A stretch of DNA of 64,000 bases, taken from assembly GCA_018806915.1 (NCBI GenBank), contig JAGKQI010000020.1:558001-622000 (forward strand), given 5' to 3'. Positions 51,700-63,167 of the stretch are shown here, piece by piece. Each line of letters opens with the position of its first letter. The stretch's first letter is position 1. Source of the stretch: Phytophthora colocasiae (lineage: Eukaryota > Oomycota > Peronosporomycetes > Peronosporales > Peronosporaceae). Below the pieces are notes generated by a model, which searched no databases, was not told where the DNA came from, and worked only from the letters and a program-made list of their open reading frames with translations. A program made the position numbers and the translations under genes.

Positions 51700-52130
51700 T
51701 CAATCGCGTTTTTTTCGTCTGGGCATGTACTCGTAAAAGAAGGTCGGCAGCTTTTGGTAGATTGAAAACTCGTCCGCAACGTCATGCACCTTGACGTCTG
51801 CAGCAACAAAAGGAGTCAGACACAGTTACACAGGAAATGGGAAATTCGCGTAATACCTCCAGTGTTTTCACCCTGAGCTGTCGTTCCCATGGGTGAAGTG
51901 TAAAGCTCTCCAATCTCCTTGCCGTAGCGATCCCAAAGCACCATGATGAGGAACAAAAGGAAGAGGAACAAAACTACCAACGCACTCAGAATTTTGAGCT
52001 CCAGAGGGATATTCATGCGCGAAGAAGACCCTAGAAGCTCCTTCACATGCCCAGAGATATCCGTGTGCACGCGGGGAGATACCGCCGCCGCCGCACTCGC
52101 CGCGGGCGTCACTACTTCCATTGCCGGCAT
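51700..52130 (-). CDS. Small single-pass membrane protein (123 aa)
   Basis: Two exons, 52130-51857 and 51797-51700, joined over a 59-bp GT-AG intron. The splice gives a coherent end (GENTGDVKVHDVADEF, then LPTFFYEYMPRRKKRD), whereas reading through the intron gives an unconvincing tail. Ala-rich N-terminus, then one transmembrane helix (LSALVVLFLFLLFLIMVLW, about 48-67) followed by a basic/acidic cytosolic part ending in RRKKRD. The dibasic C-terminus could be an ER-retrieval or sorting signal. No family recognised. Its stop is 36 bp from that of the convergent transporter gene. Confidence 0.7.
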
Positions 52131-52460
52131 TTGACTAAATTGCTTGAGGTTAACTCTTGAAACTATACGTATACATCAACTACACCTGGCAGAGGTCACC
52201 AGCACTTTACATTGTAAGTGGTTCCACTCGGTATTATAGCTGTGCACTGCATTATGCAGCCCATGGGGTTGCTTAGACTGTATACTTTGAAACAATTGGA
52301 TTCTGGTTTGAACTACCTGCTTTCAGCTAGCTTTGCCTCTCGGTCTCGTGCCAGTCGCCGTTCAACAAGTGTCTTTTGCAATTTACTCACTGGTGTCATG
52401 TCCGTGAGGTGCAACGTCTCTCGAGCTGCAAGGTGATCTCGGAATATGCTCACTTGAGCG
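52131..52460. other. Intergenic, nothing recognised
   Basis: 330 bp upstream of the small membrane-protein gene and downstream of D-LDH copy 1; it should hold the promoter of the former. No repeats or open frames of note. Confidence 0.4.
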
Positions 52461-54237
52461 TCAACCCTGTGTTTTTCCGTAAAATAATTTGCCAGGGTTC
52501 ATGATGTCCTTCGGATCGAGCGCTTTCTTGATGGTATGCATCACATCCACACTGTCGCGATGTTCTACTGAGAGGTAGTTCATCTTTCCAAGACCGACGC
52601 CGTGTTCTCCCGTGCAAGTCCCTTCGTATGCCAATGCTCGTTCCACCAGGCGGTTCGAAAAGCTCTTGACCTTGGTCATGAGCTCTGGTTTGTCCTGGTA
52701 GAACGGGATCATCACGTGGAAGTTTCCATCACCAACGTGGCCGACAATTGCGCCAAACAATCCGGTCTCCTTGAGATCATCCTGTGTCTCCACAATAACG
52801 TCCGCCAGCTTTGAAGGTGGCACTGCAAAGTCGGTCACGAGCCCACGGCTTCCAGGCATTTGGCTCTACACAGCATTAGCAAGTTAGTATCTCCTTACAA
52901 TGAGCTCTTTCAATGAGTACAGCTTACCAGTGTGGCCCACCAAGCAGTGTGACGTCCACTCCATAGCTTCTTGCGCTCCTCAGCACTCGTAGCCAATTCA
53001 ATATCCTTCGCTTCGTAATCATTGGCGATTTCTACGACAATGGAACTCTGCTCCTCCACCTCGCCAGAAGAACCGTGGTGCTCGATGATCAACGACGGAC
53101 GAATGGGATTGTCCAGCTTCGAGTACTTATTGATCGCCTCCACTGCATTTTCGTCCATCAGCTCCATTCGGGCCACGGGGATGCCCATTTGCATGACAGC
53201 TGCACACGTGTCCACGGCATCTTTCATCGTATTAAACGAGCAGATCATTGTCTTCTCAGCCTCTGGGTTACCAAACAGTCGAAGTTCCGCCTGGACATCG
53301 ATCGCCTCATTTTAGAACTGTTCACGTATTACTTCATTACACGCACTTACCTCAGTCACAACAGCGAGAGTACCTTCCGAGCCGATGATCAAGCGGGTGA
53401 GATCGTACCCCGCTGAGGATTTCCTTGTCTTTGAACCAGTCTTGATAATACTTCCGTCAGCCATAACAGCAGTAAGGGCCATCACGTTCGTCTTCATGTT
53501 GCCATAGCTACAGTAAAACTTTAGCAGCAGCTCGAAGCTAGCCACAGTTAAATCAAATGTTCACGTACCGGACTGTGGTTGTACCCGATGCATTGGTATT
53601 GATCATTCCCCCGATACTGGCATTGGCACCAGGGTCCACAGGGAAAAACAGCCCTGTAGCTCGTAGATCTGTGTTCAGCAGCTCTCGTGTAACGCCAGCC
53701 TGCACTCGGCAGCTCATATTCTCCGGCTCAACCTAGACGAAGACACGAAATCGGTTTAATTAGGGCGATAACTCGGAGAATGGCAAGAGCCCAGCCCTCT
53801 CACCTTGAGAATTTTGTTCATCCCGCTTAGATCAATAGAGACACCTCCATATGTCGCGGAAATGTGTCCTTCCAGTGACGACCCAGCGCCAAACGGGATG
53901 ACTGGAGTGCCAGCAGAAGCACAAATCTTGATCACTTGTGATACCTCCTCAGTCGACTCCACAAACGCAACCGCATCGGGGGGAGTGACCTTGTGGTAGG
54001 ACTCGTCCGTTCCGTGTTGCTACATTTAAAACTTGTGTCAGTCATGATTTCAACTTGTCCACCAACAGGACAGACCTCGAGCACAGAGCGAGAGGTGGAC
54101 AGACGATCTCCCAGTAGCTCCTTCAAATTCGAGATGGTCTCTGGTGACGCAGTTCGACGTGAGCTTAGCGACCGAATCGGAGCAGCAGACACAGCGATAG
54201 AGCGACGTGAAGCAGAGGAGAGCAGTTGACGCCACAT
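52461..54237 (-). CDS. LDHD: Mitochondrial D-lactate dehydrogenase (cytochrome), copy 1 (488 aa)
   Basis: Six exons: 54237-54076, 54019-53804, 53732-53569, 53507-53351, 53290-52928 and 52865-52461. All are GT-AG and the sum is in frame. The Arg/Ser-rich N-terminus ([20 protein letters not shown]) is a mitochondrial presequence. The FAD-binding PCMH domain contains [19 protein letters not shown] and [20 protein letters not shown]. The C-terminal FAD-oxidase domain has [32 protein letters not shown] and [14 protein letters not shown]. The enzyme oxidises D-lactate to pyruvate, passing electrons to cytochrome c, and removes D-lactate from methylglyoxal detoxification. It is the downstream end of a same-strand tandem array of three. 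Confidence 0.92.
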
Positions 54238-54384
54238 TGCGACTTGACTCCAACAGCTCCAGGAATGAAATGACCAAGAGGTGATGCGCAGACTTGGCAA
54301 TGGTACTTGGCCGCCCGTGATCCGTATACATGTATGTGTGTACAGGCTGTATAGCTGCTATAATAGCAACTTCAACTGGGATTA

Positions 54385-56228
54385 TCATAGCCTTAGCCTT
54401 CCTGTAGAAAATCTCCCAGGGTTCAGGATATCAAGTGGATCCAGCGCCTTATTAATGGTGTACATGAAGTCGACAGCTTCTCCATGCTCCATCAGCAAAT
54501 AGTTCATTTTTCCAATGCCAATACCATGCTCTCCAGTGCAAGTACCACCACACGCCAGCGCTCTTGTCACCAACCGATGTGAGAACTCCTTCATTCTACC
54601 CAAGTGCTCCTTGTTGTCGTCGGTGAACGGGATCAGGACGTGGAAGTTGCCGTCGCCAACGTGTCTGCCGTGCACAATGTGTTAGCAAGTACACAATTCG
54701 AAATACCCAGCACACGTACCCGACAATAGTCCCGATGAGACCAGAGTCTTTCATGTCCTGCTGGGTCTCAACTACAGCGTCCGCAAGCTTCGAGAACGGC
54801 ACTGCGACGTCAGCTGAGAATCCACGGCTATTCGGAACTTGACTCTGGCAACAGTGATGAGAGAAGATTAGCAGCTTCCAGAACTTGACTCTGCAACGGT
54901 GATGTGATAAATTACCAGAACTGCGTGCCACACAGAGTGTCTGCCACTCCAAAGACGCTTTCGGTCTTCAGCGCTTGAAGCAACCTCAATATCCATAGCA
55001 CCAAAGTCTCGCGCAATCTCCTGAACGACACGGTTTTGTTGCTCCACTTCGTCTGCAGAGCCATGGTGCTCAATTATCAGCGAAGGACGTAGAGGGTTGT
55101 TTAGCTTCGAGTACTTGTTAACTGCATCAACAACATTCTCGTCCATCATTTCCATTCGAGCCACGGGGATCCCCATCTGCATGACTGTAGTGCACGTATC
55201 GATGGCGTCCTTCATCTTGTCGAATGAACAGATCATTGCTTTCTCGGATTCGGGAACGCCACTAAGTCGAAGTTCGACCTACGGTCACAAATTGAGATAG
55301 TTAGATCCAAGAAATATTAAACGAAATACATGTATCGCAGCATGTGAATGGATGGATACCTCAGTCACTACAGCCAAGGTACCTTCAGAGCCAATCAAGA
55401 GCCTCGTGAGATCATATCCAGCAGAAGACTTTCTCGCTCTGTAAAAGTGCACTCAATGGTAAGGTGCAAGTTGACGACTGCATTTCAAATACCTCATACG
55501 TGTACGTACTTGGATCCAGTCTTGATAATACGCCCGTTGGCCATGACTGCAGTTAAAGACAGCACGTTCGTCTTCATATTGCCATACCTGCGTTGAACAC
55601 GCGCTATAAGTTTTGCTTTGTTATTTGTTCGTAGTTTACTTACTTGACCGTCGTCGTTCCAGAAGCATTGGTAGCAACCATTCCACCAATTGTGGCGTTA
55701 GCTCCTGGATCCACAGGAAACATAAGTCCTGTAGCCCGCAGGTCGGCATTTAACTGTTCTCGCGTGACCCCAGCTTCCACTTTAACGCTCATGTTCTCCT
55801 TATCAAGCTGGGCAAAAGCATACGTAAGACCTCCCCTTTTGAACTCTGTTGCAAGGTGGCAACAGCGGAGATATGACCCTCGATCGACGTCCCAGCGCCA
55901 AATGGGATAATTGGCGTGCCATTAGCAGCACAAATCTTGACCACGTCCACCACTTCGTTAGTGGATTGCACGAACACCACAGCATCAGGAGGCGTGACGT
56001 CATGATAGGATTCATCTGTACCATGTTGCTGTAGCACGACAATGCGTTAGATATCGTAGAGAGATCACGTTTTTCAAACGCTACCTCAAGGACAGAAGGA
56101 GATGTGGATAGCCGGTCGCCCAGTAAACCTCTCAACGCTGCAACTGTTTGGCGGGTGCTGACAGAGCGACGACACTCCTCGATAGCCCGAAGTCGCAATG
56201 CTGTGGAGGACACACGACGATGCCACAT
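54385..56228 (-). pseudogene. LDHD: D-lactate dehydrogenase, copy 2, frameshifted
   Basis: The exons recognisable by splice sites and homology are 56228-56085, 56028-55644, 55587-55510, 55438-55360, 55278-54916, 54844-54720 and 54664-54385. The second exon corresponds to exons 2 and 3 of copy 1 fused, but is 5 nt longer (385 versus 216+164). It reads [13 protein letters not shown] in one frame and [20 protein letters not shown] in another, so the FAD-binding domain is broken near 55840-55870. The rest keeps family motifs ([29 protein letters not shown]), but the C-terminus is divergent (GRFSTGRLRL). It has an extra intron before HVGDGN. Either a recent pseudogene or a sequence error in a diverged paralogue. 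Confidence 0.7.
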
Positions 56229-56460
56229 CGCGAATACGGTGCGATTCTGAGACTGATCTGGTGTGGTTGAAGTCCTTTCCGACGATGAGCCAGCAGGATT
56301 TTGCGCAAACGCGACACGGTGAGCCAGGAACGATCAACTACACATAAGGTGTGTCTTGTCGAAACAAGCTGGTTGGTGACAATCACTACGTTAGAATTAT
56401 TTACCGTAGAGCCCTAGCGCTCTCAACTTACGATGCCGAAGCATTTCAAATCAAGAGGCC

Positions 56461-58007
56461 TTAGTGCTTCGCGTCGCCGTAGAAAATTTTGCCAGGGTTC
56501 ATGATGTTCTTGGGGTCCAGCGCCTTCTTAATCGTGTGCATTACCTCCACACTGTCGCCGTGTTCCTTCGACAGGTAACCCATTTTACCATTGCCGATAC
56601 CGTGCTCGCCCGTGCACGTGCCCTCGTACTCGATAGCGCGGTTCACGAGACGGTCGGAGAAGTCGCGCACCTTCTGCATGAGCTCAGCGTCGTCCTGGAA
56701 GAACGGCAGCATTACGTGGAAGTTGCCATCGCCAACGTGTCCGACGATGGTGCCGAACAGGCCAGATTCCTTCAGATCTGCCTGGGTCTCGACAATCACG
56801 TCCGTCAATCGGGAGAATGGTACGGCCACATCCGTGGACAGACCACGGCTGCCAGGCATCTGGCTCATGGTGGCATACCATGCAGCGTGACGACCGCTCC
56901 AGAGCTTCTTGCGCTCTTCAGCGCTCGTAGCCAACTCAATGTCCTTAGCTTCAAAGTCGTTGGCAATCTCCACTACAACAGCGCTTTGCTCCTCCACTTC
57001 GCCCGGCGAACCGTGGTGCTCAATAATCAGCGACGGCCGCACAGGGGTCTCCAACTTCGAGTACTTGTTAATGGCTGCCACGGCGTTCTCATCCATCAGC
57101 TCCATACGGGCCACGGGGATACCCATCTGCATGACAGCAGCGCACGTATCAACAGCATTCTGGATCGAGTCAAACTGACAGATCATGGTCTTCTCGGCCT
57201 CAGGGATACCGAACAGACGCAACTCAGCCTCCGTGACGATACCGAGCGTGCCCTCCGAGCCGATCAGCAGACGAGTAAGATCATAGCCAGCCGAAGACTT
57301 ACGGGTCTTCGATCCCGTCTTGATAATGCGTCCGTCAGGCATGACAGCCGTCAGGGACATGACGTTCGTCTTCATGTTACCGTAGCGCACGGTAGTGGTG
57401 CCCGAAGCGTTCGTAGAGATCATACCACCAAGAGTGGCATTGGCGCCAGGGTCCACAGGGAACATGAGTCCAGTGGCGCGGAGGTCCACATTGAGCTGCT
57501 CGCGAGTGACACCAGCCTGCACCTTGCAGCTCATGTTCTCAGGTTCAACGGCCATAATGTTGTTCATGCCCGTAAGGTCGATCGACACGCCGCCCTCAGT
57601 GGCAGAAATGTGTCCTTCAAGCGAGGAACCAGCACCAAAGGGAATCACGGGCGTGCCGGCAGCAGCACAGATCTTGACGACCTCAGCCACTTCCTCCGTG
57701 GATTCCACAAAGGCGACAGCGTCGGGCGGGGCCACAGCATGGTAGGATTCATCCGTTCCGTGTTGCTGCAGAGATGATAAAGATGCATTAGCATTGGCAG
57801 TTAAGGTATTAAGGACAAAACACTGAAACTAACCTCCAGAACGGATGCGGCAGTTGAAAGACGGTCGCCCAGAAGCGCTTTTAGAGCCGAAAGAGTCTCA
57901 TCCGAAGGCACACGACGTGTGCTCATGAAGCGACCCTGCTGACTCAGCAAAAGAGACGAGCGCGCAGCACTGAGGCGCGCAGAATTGGCAACGAGGCGGC
58001 TCCACAT
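56461..58007 (-). CDS. LDHD: Mitochondrial D-lactate dehydrogenase (cytochrome), copy 3, one intron (492 aa)
   Basis: Two exons, 58007-57834 and 57765-56461, with a 68-bp intron at exactly the position of intron 1 of the other copies ([13 protein letters not shown]). The later introns are all absent. The presequence (MWSRLVANSARLSAARSSLL) is mitochondrial; the frame also opens upstream to 58115, but MWSR matches the starts of copies 1 and 2. The full motif set is present: [71 protein letters not shown] and DPKNIMNPGKIFYG. Codon use is more C/G-ended than in copies 1 and 2, suggesting higher expression. It is divergent from TRAP1. Confidence 0.94.
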
Positions 58008-58778
58008 CTTGAGGTTTATCTGCTGTGGATGAAGTCGAGGAATGAGCTTACGCTCCAGGCCCTGACGCACGCGACGACCTTCGTCCCCCAAGCAGAAACC
58101 GGTCTTTTTCCCCATGCGATAAGTTGGAAAACCTGTTATATTAGATAAAATAAATTGAGTTGCGCAGGTACAAGGATAGATGTCATGACATTTTAGATTA
58201 TTGATTGCAGTACAATATTCTTCTTATTTTCAAAACTCACCCCGTCCCCCCATCTTGCGACAGAAAAAAGAAACGCGCCATAATCCGCCGGGCCAGCAAT
58301 CCACATTTACACGGTCGGACAAGTTGCAGGTTTTACAGTATTGGGTGGAGAGTGCCAGCAATGACCAGCGCGTGGGCTTGTATTGATCAACCAATCCATC
58401 CTCATTGCGCAATTGGACATGTATGGTTGAGGAGGTCCATTGAATTTGTTGGGTATGGAATCGGAATCGATGTGAAGCTGTCGCACGATGATTCCGGCCT
58501 TGCTCAGCTTCACCTTTTGGTGGTGGGCAAGCTGGCAGTCGTTAATACCGGCGGTGGTGCTCGCGGTTTGACATTGCGCGTCAAGTGGATCAGTTGAAGT
58601 GACCTTTGATCTACGCTCAATTTTAGCGTTAAAACGTTAAAACACCACAAATGGTTGACATTTTGTGTGATGGCAATACATTTATGACACAACTTGATGT
58701 CCCTCACACCATAAATTACTGTACCAGTAGTCAAGCAAGCTGGTCAGAGTTTGTGGCTGAAAACCAAGACCTTCCGAT
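58008..58778. other. Divergent intergenic region between D-LDH copy 3 and TRAP1
   Basis: About 770 bp with promoters of two mitochondrial-protein genes on opposite strands. No coding sequence is supported. CCAATCC-type words occur at about 58390. No other signal recognised. Confidence 0.45.
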
Positions 58779-61269
58779 ATGATGATGCGATCTGCTGTAC
58801 AGCGTGTTGCTCGCCGCGCAGGCGCTACCGCTGCGACTTGTGGACGTCGCGCCGTGCAGCGCACGAATCTCCTTCATGGAGCCGCCCCCAGCTCGCGTTT
58901 GATTCAGCGTGGAGCGAAGCTCGCGCCATCCGTCCAACAGCTTAGTGCCTGTTTCAGCACCGCCGCGGATGACAAAGGTTCGTACTTGGCTCTTTGCAAT
59001 GCAGTACTTGCCATTCCGCATCATATTTACTGGCTTGGTTAATTACTCCAGCGGACCGCCGTGAGTTCCAGGCCGAAACACGTCAGCTCCTGGACATCGT
59101 GACGCACTCCATCTACACGGACAAGGAAGTGTTCATCCGTGAGCTCATCTCCAATGCATCTGACGCGCTCGAGAAGCTTCGTCACCTGGAGTCGACCGGA
59201 GAGTCCATCCAGTACGCCGAGCTGGAGCCTAAGATCGTGATCACCACGGACGAGAAGGCCGGTACGCTGACCATTGCGGATACCGGTGTTGGTATGTCCA
59301 AGGACGAGCTGATTGAGAATCTGGGTACGATTGCGCGCTCGGGATCGAAGGCGTTTCTGGAGCAGCTGAAGGAGAGTTCGTCCGGTGAGTCCGGTGATGC
59401 GCTCAGTGGCATCATCGGCAAGTTCGGTGTAGGCTTTTACTCAGCGTTCATGGTTGCCGACAAGGTGGAGGTATTCTCGCAGTCGGCAGTTTCTGGCCGC
59501 CAGAGTAACGTGTGGCGTTCGGATGGTAGTGGATCGTACGAGGTTGCTGAGGCGAACGATGTGACGCGCGGCAGCAAGATCGTCATCCACTTGAAGGACA
59601 CCTGCAAGGATTTCGGCACGAAGGCGAAGGTGGAATCTATCATTCGTCGCTACTCGAACTTTGTGTCATTCCCGATTGTCCTGGATGGAGACACCGTGAA
59701 CACGGTGCAGGCCCTTTGGACAAAGAGCGAGAGCGAAGTCACAGACGAAGAGTACACAGAGTTCTACAAGTTCATTGCGAATGCGTTTGATGAGCCTGCG
59801 TACCGCATCATTTTCAAGGCTGATGCCCCGATCGAGCTGAAGACACTTTTTTTTATCGGATCTTCGCACACCGAGAAGTTCGGCTATGCGCGTCTGGAGC
59901 CTGGTGTCAGTCTGTACTCGCGCAAGGTTCTTATTGAACGCAACTCCCCCGACATCCTCCCGGACTGGATGCGCTTCGTGCGTGGCGTTGTCGACAGTGA
60001 GGACCTACCGCTCAGTCTTTCCCGTGAAAAGATGCAGGACAGCCGCCTGATCCACAAGATCCGTGATGTTCTGACGAGAAGGATTATCCGCTTCCTCGAA
60101 CGTGAGGTACGGTGTAAATGTGCTACAGTAGTTGTTTGAGCTACTTGATGTGACTAACATTGCATCCGTGTAATTGTGATCCTAGTCTACTAAGGAGCCT
60201 GAGAAGTTCGAGAAGTTCTTCACGGAGTTCGGTCAGTTCATCAAGGAAGGAATTTGCACAGATTTCGCCAACAAGGACTCCCTGGCGAAGCTTTTGCGCT
60301 ACGAGTCGAGCCAGGTGGATGAGGGCAAGCTGACAACCCTCGATGAGTACGTCTCACGCTGCCCGCCGGACCAGAATGAGATCTACTACCTGTGCGCGCC
60401 CACCCGGGCCATTGCCGAGTCGTCGCCGTACTTTGAGGCTTTCAAGTAAGTCTTGTCGAAATGCTTGTTTGATGTATGCGACTAATGTGCTACTTTTTCG
60501 TCACAGGAAAATGAACAAGGAGGTGCTGTTCGTCTACAGTCCCATCGACGACTTTGTCATGACGAACGTGGCCGAGTTCAACGGCCGCAAGGTGATTTCG
60601 GCGGAGCACGCCAAGGTGGACGTGGAGAGCGACGATAGCACCTCTGGAAAGAAGCTGTCGAAGGACCAGCAGGATCTCTTCGGAGCTTGGCTGAAACTTA
60701 CGCTGGAGGACAACGTTAAGGAAGTCAAGGTGTGTATTCGAAGCCATTCTGGTTAACGAGCGAGCACTGAATTGTTTGTGTTCCTGTAGTTCACTTCCCG
60801 TCTGACCGACTCACCTGCTATCATCGTGGACCACGAGTCGGCCTCAATTCGCAAGTACGTACAGTAGAATCTCGTCCAATGCGTTGGAGCAGCATGCACT
60901 GACAGTATTTGCTTGCTTGTGACAACAGGATGATGCAGATGGTGAACGACCGTGCTGGCCAGGACATGAGTGGACTCTCGAAGAATGTGATGGAGATTAA
61001 TCCGAACCACAGCATCATCGTGGACCTCAATGCGCTGCGTGAAGTCAATGATGCCCTCGCCAAGAAGGTGGCTCGCCAGGTTTGTCTTCCTCTGTTGTAT
61101 TCAAAGACTTGCGTTGCAACGAACTAATCAGCTTATTCTGACAACATAACAGATCTACACGAACGCGACGGTGGCTGCTGGTCTTGTGGAGGATGGTCGT
61201 ACCATTCTCGGTGGCTTGAACGAGATTCTCGCCGAGCTTCTCGAGCAGAGTCTGCACCAGAAGGAGTAA
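58779..61269 (+). CDS. TRAP1: TRAP1, mitochondrial HSP90 chaperone (689 aa)
   Basis: Seven exons: 58779-58977, 59052-60106, 60186-60445, 60507-60729, 60790-60854, 60929-61079 and 61153-61269. All splice sites are GT-AG and the sum is in frame. The N-terminus (MMMRSAVQRVARRAGATAAT) is a mitochondrial presequence. The GHKL ATPase domain shows SNASDALEKLR, DTGVGMSKDEL, IARSGSKAF and IGKFGVGFYSAFMVADK. The middle domain includes LYSRKVLIERNSPDILPDWM and RGVVDSEDLPLSLSRE. The C-terminal dimerisation domain ends HQKE without MEEVD, as expected of TRAP1 rather than cytosolic HSP90. Length is near human TRAP1 (704 aa). It folds mitochondrial clients and buffers stress. Three ATGs in a row open the ORF. 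Confidence 0.95.
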
Positions 61270-61613
61270 CTCAACATGAAGCTAGCGAATGCTATAGCTA
61301 CTGCAGCCAAACAGGGATATAGATAACTACTGCCCACAACTGGGAGCAATGAGCAATGCATGAGCGAGCACACGTGCACCTCGTATCGCATACATATTGC
61401 AGTACCGTCACTATTACAAGGTCGTTTTTAAAACAGATTTATCGATGTTCGTAACAGAATACTACTTAAAGTCAGGTATAATAATACCAACACCTCGTTT
61501 TAGCCACCTGATGTTTCTGGCCCCGGCACCATTCATCATCCGACACTCGCAATAAGTCGCGTTGTAGCGAGCAAGTCTCTCTGTGACGAGAACGTCCCCA
61601 CCTAATTCGTAGT
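61270..61613. other. Intergenic between TRAP1 and the PRPP synthetase gene
   Basis: 344 bp holding the TRAP1 3' UTR and the promoter of the downstream same-strand gene. A possible polyadenylation-like TTTTTAAAACAG lies at about 61425. No gene recognised. Confidence 0.45.
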
Positions 61614-62971
61614 ATGGTGTTCGCCTTCCGCTCTGCCGCTGCGCGACTGACTCCGGCCCTCGCTGTATTCCTGGGCGGTGCAACTCTGGGTACGATGCAT
61701 TCGGGCGTAGCCCATGCCGAGGACAAGCGCGACCTGCGTGATTTGGAATTCGGTGTGCCACACGACCGCAAGCGCGTGGATCCTTTCTCTCCTTTCTTCC
61801 CGTCAGACAAACACCCGTGCACACATGCAGGCATGTTCATCCCTGGCTGCCACGAGCTCAAGATCTTCTCCGGCTCGTCGCATTTCGAGCTGGCTGATGA
61901 CATCGCGCGGCGTCTGGGAACGCGCGTGGGTAAGATTAAGCTCGGTCGCTTCGCTGACGGAGAGGTACAGGTGCAGGTAGGCGAGAGTGTACGTGGCAAG
62001 GATGTGTACCTGGTTCAGAGTCTGGCGAGCCCCGTGAACGACAACATCATCGAGTTGCTGCTCATGGTCAGTACCATGCGTCGTGCCAGTGCCAAGAAGG
62101 TGACCGTCGTGCTGCCGTAAGTGACATGCATTTTCTTAAGATCTAGATAGCTCTAGAGTGAGTGCTTACGGTTCTTCTTTGGAACTAATTGACCAGATAC
62201 TACGCGTACAAGCACCACCGACGCGCCAACCCGGCGGCGACTAGTCTGAACTCCAAGTTCATTCAAAGCCCTGCTGCTGATATTGCTAAGATGCTGGAGG
62301 TCATGGGCGTTGATCGTGTTATTGCTGTCGACCTGCAGTTTCGCGTGGAGGGCCACGAAGCCTGCTTCTTCAGCTCGGACATCCCCGTGGAGACCATTGA
62401 GACCATCATGGCTGGAGTTGAGTACTTTGCTACCCAGGTATACCTCCGCCGCCCACTTGTAGTGATGGCTCCCAACCCAGAGTGTTTGCGTCGCGCTCGT
62501 ATCTTCCAGACGGGATTGAACAAGTGGCTTCCAGACTCGCCTGCGCAGTTCGCTGTCTTCTTCCACGGTACCGGAAAGAAGGGATCCGGCGAACAGACCC
62601 CTGCTGATATTGTGGGCGACGTCAAGGGAGCTGATGTGATTGTTGTGGACGATCTGATCGACACGAGCGAGACGCTATCGAAGCTCACGAACCTTGCTCT
62701 GAGCAAGGGCGCTCGTAAGGTATATTGCTTCGCCTCGCACCCTCTGCTGAACGGTGACGCCGAGCGCTTGATCGAGGACTCGAACGTATCCCAGGTGGTC
62801 GTCATGGACACGATTCCGGCGGACCCGAAGGCTTTCCACACCGACAAGCTTAAGCGTCTGTCCGTTGCGCCGATGTTAGCAGAGCTGATTCAGGCCGAGC
62901 ACTTCAAGGCGCACTCGTACATCGACAAGGTGAACTCACGCGAGGACTTCAAGTACGTGCACCACTATTAA
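61614..62971 (+). CDS. Ribose-phosphate pyrophosphokinase, divergent, with N-terminal targeting region (425 aa)
   Basis: Two exons, 61614-62116 and 62197-62971, joined over an 80-bp GT-AG intron (VTVVLP/YYAYKHH), in frame. The protein has the PRPP-synthetase layout: RFADGEVQVQVGESVRGKDV, VNDNIIELLLMV, and the PRPP-binding loop VIVVDDLIDTSETL near residue 345. The first 40 residues (MVFAFRSAAARLTPALAVFL...) form a mitochondrial or membrane-targeting extension. Two positions conserved in class I enzymes differ: the ATP-binding ARQDKK segment reads YKHHRR, and the catalytic-loop DLHASQ reads DLQFRV. It should make PRPP from ribose 5-phosphate and ATP, but could be a regulatory subunit or a class with altered kinetics. 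Confidence 0.82.
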
Positions 62972-63167
62972 GCTGTACGCAAGTCAATTAGCGCCACGTA
63001 AGTGGAGCAAACGAGGAGGATAGGTAGACGCGGAAGAAAAGGTGGCAGCAAGTGATGTCGATCTGGTCCGGTGGTGCATGACACTCTGTTGACGAGTGTT
63101 TGAAGCCCATCAATGCATAATAGCATACTCATGCAAAACTCATTATGTATTATTTCATTGATTCAAT

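Noticed and set aside
55800..55860. Short intron rescuing D-LDH copy 2
   Set aside because: A 32-nt GT...AG segment would restore frame but is far below the 59-nt minimum seen here; kept only as an alternative in the finding.
56464..57777. 437-codon plus-strand ORF
   Set aside because: It is the antisense of D-LDH copy 3, an artefact of C/G-ended codon usage on the real strand.
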